DNA of 13,641 nt from Alphaproteobacteria bacterium (GTDB lineage: Bacteria > Pseudomonadota > Alphaproteobacteria > Rhizobiales > Xanthobacteraceae). Within the stretch, counting starts at the first letter, position 1, and every line of letters begins with the position of its first letter. The DNA lies in the NCBI GenBank assembly GCA_005884745.1, contig VAZU01000001.1, positions 1-13,641 of the forward strand, read 5' to 3'. Both the position numbers and the translations under genes were made by a program. Positions 6,996-12,357 of the stretch are shown piece after piece. The notes below the pieces were generated by a model. The model had not been told where the DNA came from. It made no database searches and saw only the letters and a list, made by a program, of their open reading frames with translations.

Positions 6996-7937
6996 ATGCT
7001 CGCCCGCACCGCCGACAACCTGTACTGGCTCTCGCGCTATATCGAGCGCGCCGAATATGTGGCGCGCATTCTCGAGGCGACGCATCGGGTGGCGACCTTG
7101 CCGGTCGGCTACGCCGGCTCGACCAATGAATGGGAATCCGCGCTGGCGACGGCGGGCTGCGCCGCGGCGTTCTTCGCGGTCTACAACGACGCCAACGAGG
7201 AAAACGTCACCGAATTCCTGGCGTTCTCGACCGCCAATTCCTCCTCGATCCGCCATTGTTTCGAGATCGCGCGCACCAATGCGCGGGCGGTGCGTACCGC
7301 GCTCACGATGGAGATGTGGGACGCCATCAACGGCGCCTGGCTGGAGATCAAGGGGTTCGGCGCCGGACCGCGGAGGCGCGACGAGGTCGCGCGGTTCCTG
7401 CGCCTGGTGCAGGAATCCTCGCTGCGCTTCGACGGCTCGGCCTATCGCACCATGCTGCGCAACGACGCCTATTGGTTCTCGCGGCTCGGGGTGTTCATGG
7501 AGCGCGCCGACAACACCGCGCGCATCCTCGATGTAAAATATCACCTGCTGCTGCCCGCGCTGGAGCACGTGGGCGGGCCGCTGGATTATTTCCAATGGGC
7601 GACGATGCTGCGCTCGGTCTCGGCGCTGACCGCCTATCACTGGGTCTATCGCGAGAGCCTGAAACCCTGGCTGATCGCCGACCTGCTGATCCTCAACGAC
7701 CAGATGCCGCGGTCGCTGGCGAGCTGCTACGAGAATTTGGCCCGCAACCTCGACCAGATCGCGCGCGCCTACGGCCGCCAGGGCCCCGCCCAGCGGCAGG
7801 CGCGCGCCATCCGCGCCCGGCTCGAGAACAGCCGGATGGACGAGATCTTTCAGAGCGGCTTGCACGAGTTCATCAACGAGTTCGTTGCCGACAACAACCG
7901 GCTCGGCGCCACGATCGCGCGGCAATATTTGATGTAA
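6996..7937 (+). CDS. Alpha-E domain protein (COG2307, DUF403)
   Basis: A 313-residue helical protein. The opening MLARTADNLYWLSRYIERAE is the family signature; further conserved blocks are NPRWE-like NEWESALA, FNANSSS-like FSTANSSSIRHCFEIARTNA, REALTMEMWDAIN-like RTALTMEMWDAIN, FSRLGVFMERADNTARILD and the end QSGLHEFINEFVADNN. The enzymatic role of alpha-E proteins is unknown; in other genomes they are almost always encoded next to, or fused with, the permuted ATP-grasp partner, so a joint complex or a scaffold/substrate-holding function is inferred. ATG at 6996 follows GGATAGG. Twenty-six bases separate its stop from the transglutaminase gene. Confidence 0.92.
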   Translation: MLARTADNLYWLSRYIERAEYVARILEATHRVATLPVGYAGSTNEWESALATAGCAAAFFAVYNDANEENVTEFLAFSTANSSSIRHCFEIARTNARAVRTALTMEMWDAINGAWLEIKGFGAGPRRRDEVARFLRLVQESSLRFDGSAYRTMLRNDAYWFSRLGVFMERADNTARILDVKYHLLLPALEHVGGPLDYFQWATMLRSVSALTAYHWVYRESLKPWLIADLLILNDQMPRSLASCYENLARNLDQIARAYGRQGPAQRQARAIRARLENSRMDEIFQSGLHEFINEFVADNNRLGATIARQYLM

Positions 7938-7963
7938 GGGCCGAATCAGTCTTTGCTTGCCGC

Positions 7964-8791
7964 ATGCGCATCCGGATCTCCCACGACACGGTCTACCGCT
8001 ACGAGAGCCCGCCGGCCGGCGTCATCCAGGTGCTGCGCCTGACCCCGCGCAACCATGACGGCCAATACGTCATCGATTGGCGCATCGACGTGTCGCAGGA
8101 GTGCCGGCTCGACAGCCACGAGGATGCGTTCGGCAACCTCACCCACACGTTCGCGGCGGCCGGCCCGTTCACCGAGCTCTCGGTGCTGGTCGAGGGCGAG
8201 GTGGAGACCCGCGATACCCAGGGGGTCATCGAGGGCGCGGTCGAGCGCTTCCCCCCGACCTTGTTTCTGCGCGAGACGGCGTTGACGGCGGCCGATCCCG
8301 CCATTGCCGATTACGCCCGGGCGATCCGCGGCGAGGCCGGCGATGGCATGCTCGACGTCCTGCACGCCCTGCTCGATCGGATTCACCGCGATGTCGTCTA
8401 CGACACCGCGCCGACCCATGCGGCCACGACCGCGAGCGAAGCTTTCGCGCTCCGGCGCGGGGTGTGCCAGGACCACGCCCACATCTTCATCGCGGCCGCG
8501 CGAACGCTGGGCATTCCGGCGCGCTATGCCGGCGGCTATTTCCGGCGCGCCGACGAACTGGTGCAGGAGGAGGGGGGGCACGCCTGGGCGGAAGCCTTCG
8601 TTCCCGAGCTCGGCTGGACCGGGTTCGACCCGGCCAACGGCATTTGCCCGACCGATGCCCACGTGCGGGTGGCGGTCGGGCTCGATTATCTCGGCGCCGC
8701 GCCGGTTCGCGGCAGCCGGTACGGCGGCGGTGCCGAAGCGCTGACCGTCGCCCTGCACGTCGACCAGGCCGCCCGCCAGATGCAGGACTGA
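7964..8791 (+). CDS. Transglutaminase-like cysteine peptidase (COG1305)
   Basis: A 275-residue transglutaminase-fold protein. The N-terminal domain begins MRIRISHDTVYRYESPPAGV, the beta-sandwich that precedes the catalytic core in COG1305 proteins. The catalytic triad is complete: Cys168 in RRGVCQDHAH, His206 in GGHAWAEAF and Asp222 in GFDPANG. Bacterial members usually act as peptidases or amidases rather than crosslinkers. There is no signal peptide, so it is expected in the cytoplasm with the ATP-grasp protein and Anbu. Start: ATG at 7964, where the family N-terminus begins; no strong ribosome binding site is seen, which suggests coupling to the gene before it. The likely job is to cut a bond made by the ATP-grasp enzyme or to trim its peptide product, but this is inference from context. 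Confidence 0.93.
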   Translation: MRIRISHDTVYRYESPPAGVIQVLRLTPRNHDGQYVIDWRIDVSQECRLDSHEDAFGNLTHTFAAAGPFTELSVLVEGEVETRDTQGVIEGAVERFPPTLFLRETALTAADPAIADYARAIRGEAGDGMLDVLHALLDRIHRDVVYDTAPTHAATTASEAFALRRGVCQDHAHIFIAAARTLGIPARYAGGYFRRADELVQEEGGHAWAEAFVPELGWTGFDPANGICPTDAHVRVAVGLDYLGAAPVRGSRYGGGAEALTVALHVDQAARQMQD

Positions 8792-8824
8792 TTGCGGTGC
8801 TGCGGGCGGGATCGGTATAAACGG

Positions 8825-8865
8825 CGTCATTCCGGAAACCGCGAAAGCCGCGATCGGGAATGACG
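8825..8865. repeat. REP-like hairpin between the transglutaminase and Anbu genes
   Basis: CGTCATTCC at 8825-8833 pairs perfectly with GGAATGACG at 8857-8865. This CGTCATTCC-type stem resembles the dispersed palindromic repeats I know from Bradyrhizobium and related genomes. It lies inside the 100-base gap ahead of the Anbu gene, so it could stabilise the upstream mRNA, attenuate transcription, or be a neutral mobile repeat. Confidence 0.6.
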
Positions 8866-8891
8866 GATCGAGAGCGGCCGGGGACGAGCGC

Positions 8892-9638
8892 ATGACCTAT
8901 TGCTGCGGAATCCTGGTTCGCGACGGTCTGGTCATGATCGCCGACACCCGCACCAACGCCGGGCTCGACAACGTCTCGACGTTCCGCAAGCTGCACGTGT
9001 TCGGCATTCCCGGCGAGCGCATCCTGGCGCTCGCTTCGTCGGGCAACCTGGGGCTCAGCCAGTCCGTCGTGAGCACGCTCAACGAGGGCCTCACCCACCC
9101 GCACACCGACATGGTGGAGACGCTGCTCAATGCGCCGACCATGTTCCAGGCGGCGCAACGGATCGGGCGCGCGATCCGCCAAATACACGAACGGGAAGCG
9201 GCCGCCCTGGAAGCTTCCGACGTGCAGGTCGACGTCTCGTTCCTGTTCGGCGGTCAGATCAAGGGCGAGCGGCTGCGGCTGTACATGATCTACAGCGCCG
9301 GCAATTTCATCGAGTGCACCACCGACACGCCCTACCTGCAGATCGGCGAGCACAAGTACGGCAAGCCGATTCTCGACCGCGCCATCACCCACGGCATCGA
9401 TCTCTACGACGCGCTGAAGATCGGGCTGATCTCCATGGATTCGACCATGCGGTCGAATATCGGTGTCGGTATGCCCATCGACCTGATCGTGGTGCGGCGC
9501 GACACCTGCACGGCCGAGCTCGTCTTCCGCATCGAGCAGGGCGAGCCGTATTTCCACGATCTGCGCGAGCGCTGGTCGGCGGCCTTGCGCGCCGCCCACA
9601 AAGCCATTCCGCGGCCGCCCTACAAGATGCCGACGTGA
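8892..9638 (+). CDS. Proteasome-type peptidase Anbu (COG3484)
   Basis: A 248-residue self-compartmentalising Ntn hydrolase of the Anbu (ancestral beta subunit) group, a bacterial relative of HslV and 20S proteasome beta subunits. It starts MTYCCGILVRDGLVMIADTR; after loss of Met the nucleophile would be Thr1, with Asp17 (IADTRTNAG) and Lys32 (FRKLHVF) at the places of the proteasome Thr1/Asp17/Lys33 triad. Other blocks: RILALASSGNLGLSQSVV, SFLFGGQIKGERLRLYMIYS, YLQIGEHKYGKPILDR and DLIVVRRDTC. The family's activity on ordinary peptides is low or undetected, and its substrate is unknown. It closes the cluster with the permuted ATP-grasp, alpha-E and transglutaminase genes, a known recurring association. 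GGGGACGAG upstream gives a moderate ribosome binding site. No regulatory ATPase gene is in the window. Confidence 0.94.
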   Translation: MTYCCGILVRDGLVMIADTRTNAGLDNVSTFRKLHVFGIPGERILALASSGNLGLSQSVVSTLNEGLTHPHTDMVETLLNAPTMFQAAQRIGRAIRQIHEREAAALEASDVQVDVSFLFGGQIKGERLRLYMIYSAGNFIECTTDTPYLQIGEHKYGKPILDRAITHGIDLYDALKIGLISMDSTMRSNIGVGMPIDLIVVRRDTCTAELVFRIEQGEPYFHDLRERWSAALRAAHKAIPRPPYKMPT

Positions 9639-9707
9639 CGGCCGCGTCATCGCCGGATTGAGCCGGCAATCGATGCGATTGGGCGATCGAACGAATGTCC
9701 GCGGAGC

Positions 9708-9757
9708 CATCCCGGCCCGCCGCATACGCAGGGTACCCTCGCGGCTGGGCCGGGATG
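9708..9757 (-). terminator. Strong hairpin directly after pqqA
   Basis: CATCCCGGCCC at 9708-9718 pairs perfectly with GGGCCGGGATG at 9747-9757, and GCCGC (9719-9723) with GCGGC (9741-9745), one base bulged, around a loop that contains the palindrome GGGTACCC (9731-9738). On the minus strand it begins seven bases after the pqqA stop. No U-run follows, so it is not a textbook intrinsic terminator; it may protect the short pqqA transcript or slow polymerase. It also lies 70 bases after the convergent Anbu gene and could serve both. Confidence 0.5.
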
Positions 9758-9763
9758 CAGCGA

Positions 9764-9841
9764 TCAGAATTCGGCCGGGAGATACCCGTTGATCTCGAGG
9801 CCGATACAGACTTCGACGAGAGTCGGAGTTGTCCATGCCAT
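9764..9841 (-). CDS. pqqA: PqqA, pyrroloquinoline quinone precursor peptide (orphan copy)
   Basis: A 25-residue peptide gene, too short for ordinary gene finding. It begins MAWTTPTLVEVCIGLEINGY and ends LPAEF before TGA. It aligns without gaps with PqqA of Methylobacterium type (Trp3, Pro6, Glu10, Cys12, Gly14), and has Glu16 and Tyr20, the two residues that PqqE crosslinks and that become PQQ. GGAGG lies eight bases before the ATG. A strong hairpin follows the stop. No pqqB, C, D or E gene lies beside it: downstream is Anbu on the opposite strand, upstream is oxyR, divergent. So it is either an extra pqqA copy feeding a pqq locus elsewhere or a relic. All key residues are kept, which favours function. 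The sequence match is clear; production of PQQ from it is inference. Confidence 0.85.
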   Translation of the reverse strand: MAWTTPTLVEVCIGLEINGYLPAEF

Positions 9842-9948
9842 GATGTTTGCCTCCGATGGGACGGGCCAGGCCCGCCCCTGCCATAGGTTGCGCGCGCCCA
9901 GCGATAAGGTAAAGTCAAAAATATCCTATACCGCAGTAAGCAAAGCTT
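9842..9948. promoter_or_regulatory. Shared pqqA/oxyR divergent promoter region
   Basis: The 107 bases between the two divergent start codons hold an AT-rich core at about 9903-9948, unlike the GC-rich surroundings. ATAG at 9883, ATAA at 9904 and CTAT at 9926 recall OxyR half-site words and are 21 and 22 bases apart, but they do not form the full four-part OxyR consensus. A TTGACT on the minus strand (9911-9916) could serve pqqA, without a good -10 at normal distance. LysR-type regulators usually bind between themselves and a divergent gene, so control of pqqA by OxyR is possible. Confidence 0.35.
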
Positions 9949-10917
9949 ATGAAGATGCCGACGCTCCGACAGCTGCGCTACCTCGACGCGCTCGCGCGTT
10001 CCCGGCATTTCGGCAAGGCCGCCGAGGCGTGTGGGGTCAGCCAGCCGGCGCTCTCGATGCAGATTCGCGAGCTCGAGCAAGATCTCGGGGTCGCGCTGGT
10101 CGAGCGGCGCCAGGGCGTGATCACGCTGACCGAGGCCGGCGCCGAGGTGGCCTCGCGCGCGGGTTCCATCCTCAGCGCGACGCGCGATTTGATCGATTTC
10201 GCGCGGCACGGCGGCAGCGTGCTCACAGGCAAGCTGCGGCTCGGCGTGATCCCGACGCTCGCACCTTATGTGCTGCCGCGCCTGCTGCCGCAGCTCGGCC
10301 GGAAATACCCCGAATTGCGGCTCGATTTGCGCGAGACGCAAACTAAATCCCTCCTTTCCGAACTCGCGAGCGGCGCGCTTGACGCGGTGATGCTTGCGTT
10401 GCCGGTGGACGAGGCGGAGATCGAGAGCATGCCGCTGTTCGCGGACCGCTTCCTGCTGGCGCTGCCGGCGGACGATCCTCTGCCGGAAACCGCGCGGGCG
10501 ACCCCTCGCGATGTCGCCGCACGTACGCTGCTCCTGCTCGAAGAAGGTCACTGCCTGCGGGATCAGGCGCTCAGCTTCTGCGCCGCGCCGCGCAGTGAGG
10601 GGCCGGCCGGGCTCGGTGCGACGAGTCTTGCCACGCTCATCCAGATGGTGGCGAGCGGTCATGGGGTGACGCTGGTGCCCGCGATTGCGACCGACGTCGA
10701 GATTCGCGACCAGCGGCTGAAGCTGTTGCGCTTCGCGGAGCCGCAGCCCAGCCGCACGATCGGGCTTGCGTGGCGCCGCACCTCGTCGCGCAAGGCCGAT
10801 TTTGTTGCACTTGGGCAAATAGCGGTCGAGGCATTGAACGCGCCGATGCGTCGGCCCCCGAGCACGGCAACGCGCTTGCGACCGGCGAAAGCGCGGGGGC
10901 GCGCGCGGCACGGGTGA
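9949..10917 (+). CDS. oxyR: OxyR, peroxide-sensing LysR-type regulator
   Basis: A 322-residue transcription factor. The N-terminal winged helix-turn-helix (about 4-62) reads PTLRQLRYLDALARSRHFGK, then AAEACGVSQPALSMQIRELE, typical of OxyR. In the regulatory domain TKSLLSELASGALDAVMLAL and the redox block LLLLEEGHCLRDQALSFC are seen; Cys202 and Cys211 are nine residues apart, as Cys199 and Cys208 of E. coli OxyR, which form the disulfide on peroxide exposure. ATLIQMVASGHGVTLVPAIA follows. The last 25 or so residues are an Arg/Pro-rich extension beyond the usual end. Start: ATG 9949, with ATG 9955 as a near alternative; neither has a strong ribosome binding site. The common partners katG or ahpCF are absent; the divergent neighbour is pqqA. 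Confidence 0.93.
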   Translation: MKMPTLRQLRYLDALARSRHFGKAAEACGVSQPALSMQIRELEQDLGVALVERRQGVITLTEAGAEVASRAGSILSATRDLIDFARHGGSVLTGKLRLGVIPTLAPYVLPRLLPQLGRKYPELRLDLRETQTKSLLSELASGALDAVMLALPVDEAEIESMPLFADRFLLALPADDPLPETARATPRDVAARTLLLLEEGHCLRDQALSFCAAPRSEGPAGLGATSLATLIQMVASGHGVTLVPAIATDVEIRDQRLKLLRFAEPQPSRTIGLAWRRTSSRKADFVALGQIAVEALNAPMRRPPSTATRLRPAKARGRARHG

Positions 10918-11185
10918 CATTGCGCCGGCTTGCCGCCGCATTGCAGCGACCTTCGCAGCGAACGGCGGCCATGCACCCCGCGCATGACGTGATATCGGCT
11001 CGATGGGTCTGGCGACCTGAATTCCCGATCAAAGCCAATCAATTAGAAGAACGTCCGCCTGCCCTCGGCAAACGAAATAGTTCATCACGCGCGGTGATGT
11101 GCCGAATAGTTTTCGTGCAGCCGGAACCGATTCGAGCGGGCACGATTAGCGAGGGAAGCGCAAACGCGACAAGGACGGGTTCTCC
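10918..11185. other. Intergenic stretch after oxyR with a small hairpin
   Basis: No supported gene. At 11083-11099 CATCAC and GTGATG flank five bases (a 6+6 base inverted repeat), within lower-GC sequence that also has the words GAAATAGTT and GAATAGTTTT on either side. This could be an oxyR transcript end or an operator ahead of the small frame at 11186. The in-frame ATG at 10971-10973 opens only a frame without recognisable features. Confidence 0.35.
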
Positions 11186-11293
11186 ATGCCTATCACCGAT
11201 CTCACGCACGCCCGGCGCGGGCTGTCGGCGCTCGAACTGGGACTGCTGGCGTTCAGCATCGCGATCATCGTCGCGATCACGCTCACGCTGTGA
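11186..11293 (+). CDS. Hypothetical 35-residue membrane peptide with prepilin-like motif
   Basis: ATG at 11186 follows AAGGA (11171-11175) at about ten bases. The peptide starts MPITDLTHARRGLSALELGL and continues with a hydrophobic helix to TLTL at the stop. Gly12 followed by LSALE puts Glu at +5 after a possible cleavage site and a 20-residue apolar helix behind it, the arrangement of type IVb (Flp) prepilins, whose usual form is G/ATAIEYGLIAA. It is shorter than Flp pilins (normally 50-65 residues), which could mean truncation or another kind of small membrane protein. No tad/cpa genes are in the window. Its 3' half occurs again at 12288, after the methyltransferase. I regard the frame as plausible, not proven. 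Confidence 0.4.
   Translation: MPITDLTHARRGLSALELGLLAFSIAIIVAITLTL
11246..11293 (+). repeat. 48-base direct repeat, copy 1
   Basis: Matches 12288-12335 at 45 of 48 bases, in the same orientation. It is the 3' half of the small membrane-peptide frame, up to and including TGA. Copies 1 and 2 bracket the methyltransferase gene. Confidence 0.9.
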
Positions 11294-11300
11294 TCTCCTG

Positions 11301-11322
11301 AACATCGCATCAACATCGCATC
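11301..11322 (+). repeat. Tandem repeat, 11 bases twice
   Basis: AACATCGCATC occurs twice without a gap, just after copy 1 of the direct repeat. A replication-slippage mark; no function visible. Confidence 0.7.
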
Positions 11323-11440
11323 GCTAGAAAGCGTTGCCGCGGGCTCGCTGCTCACCAGGGTGTGGGCGCGTCGCCGCGAACCGTCCGTGGCGGCCGGCGT
11401 TCGGACGATTCGTCCAGGAAATACGAGCCTTCCCGGCAAG

Positions 11441-12250
11441 TTAGGGCGTATCCGGCACGATGCCGCGGCAGGCCCACGCCACGGCGGCAAACGAGCGCGG
11501 CCCGTCGGGCTCGTTGCCCTCATAGGCCGCGCGCAACGCCCGCTCCAGCCGTTGCTGCGCGTCATGAGAGAGGCCTGCCACATATTGGCCGAGCGTGGCC
11601 TCTCCGGCGGCAATGGGGTCCCAAAAATCGCCGAAGTCGGCAAATTCCATGCGGATCATGAGCGCGGTCTCCTCGACCCGCAGCAGCCCGAGGCGCGTCC
11701 AAGTTTCCTTCATCTGGTTCGCCTTGGTCATCGGCCGGAAATAGGATCTGCCCCGCGCGACACCCGCCGCGGGATCGAGCATGGCCGCGGTGTCCCAGAA
11801 CATCCGCTGGTTCGGCATGCCGCCGAACGTGTCCCACACCGTCGCGGCGACGGTTCCGCCCGGCCGCACCACGCGGCACATCTCGCCGACCGCACGCTCG
11901 GTCTCGGGAATGAAGTGCAGGACCAGGAGCGACATCGCGCGGTCGAAGCATGCATCCTCGAACGGCAGCGCGCAGGCGTCGGCGCGCTCGAAGCTGATCC
12001 GCGGATCTTTGTTGTGGGCTCGCGCCGCGGCGAGGTAGATTTCCGAATCGTCGATTGCGGCGATCTTCGCCAGGTTTGCCGCCTCGGCGAGCGCAAACGT
12101 CAGGCTGCCGGTGCCGCAGCCGACGTCGAGGATCCGCTCGCCGTCGGCCAATCCAGCGAACGCGATGAACTTTCGGGCGAGACGCCGGCTCCAGCGTCCC
12201 ATGAATTGCTGGTAGGCATGGGCATTGCGGGCATGAAACGTGGTGGACAT
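11441..12250 (-). CDS. SAM-dependent methyltransferase, class I
   Basis: A 269-residue methyltransferase of the UbiE/Methyltransf_11 type. Motif I is RILDVGCGTGSLTFALAEA (about 39-57), the SAM-binding glycine loop; the acidic loop AAIDDSE follows, then RADACALPFEDACFDRAMSL (motif II/III) and VLHFIPETERAVGEMCRVVR, PGGTVAATVWD. The C-terminal part with SYFRPMTKANQMKETWTRLG and FGDFWDPIAAGEATLGQYV resembles methyltransferases of unknown substrate common in Bradyrhizobium relatives. The start MSTTFHARNAHAYQQFMGRW is the family start; AGGAGCCT directly precedes ATG. It stands alone, flanked by 48-base direct repeats and with a 12-base palindrome 15 bases ahead of its start. Substrate (small molecule or quinone-like) cannot be told from sequence. 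Confidence 0.9.
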   Translation of the reverse strand: MSTTFHARNAHAYQQFMGRWSRRLARKFIAFAGLADGERILDVGCGTGSLTFALAEAANLAKIAAIDDSEIYLAAARAHNKDPRISFERADACALPFEDACFDRAMSLLVLHFIPETERAVGEMCRVVRPGGTVAATVWDTFGGMPNQRMFWDTAAMLDPAAGVARGRSYFRPMTKANQMKETWTRLGLLRVEETALMIRMEFADFGDFWDPIAAGEATLGQYVAGLSHDAQQRLERALRAAYEGNEPDGPRSFAAVAWACRGIVPDTP

Positions 12251-12265
12251 AGGCTCCTCGCGGTT

Positions 12266-12277
12266 CGGCTATAGCCG
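12266..12277. promoter_or_regulatory. 12-base perfect palindrome before the methyltransferase gene
   Basis: CGGCTATAGCCG is a perfect palindrome, extended by GTT/AAC with one bulged base (12263-12281). It lies 15 bases upstream of the methyltransferase start codon, between gene and repeat copy 2. It could be an operator or a leader hairpin. Confidence 0.45.
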
Positions 12278-12287
12278 GAACACGCGC

Positions 12288-12335
12288 TTGGCGTTCAGCA
12301 TCGCGATGATCGTCGCGATCACGCTCACGCCGTGA
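12288..12335 (+). repeat. 48-base direct repeat, copy 2 (decayed pilin-like tail)
   Basis: Same sequence as 11246-11293 with three changes. Read in the matching frame it gives LAFSIAMIVAITLTP then TGA; the changes are one silent, Ile to Met and Leu to Pro. Similarity ends abruptly at the left edge and there is no upstream half with the Gly/Glu motif and no start codon, so this is a fragment of the small gene rather than a second gene. Confidence 0.85.
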
Positions 12336-12357
12336 TTTCCCGCACCCATCAGGTAAA

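Noticed and set aside
8487..9884. 465-residue minus-strand open frame across the transglutaminase, Anbu and pqqA regions
   Set aside because: Antisense shadow of genes with clear catalytic motifs; no domain recognised and composition is typical of chance frames.
9385..10941. 518-residue minus-strand open frame opposite oxyR
   Set aside because: Shadow of oxyR, whose own motifs are decisive; the antisense translation is Arg-rich with no recognisable family.
12288..12335. Second pilin-like small gene
   Set aside because: No start codon or Gly/Glu motif in frame upstream and a proline in the helix, so it is listed only as a repeat fragment.
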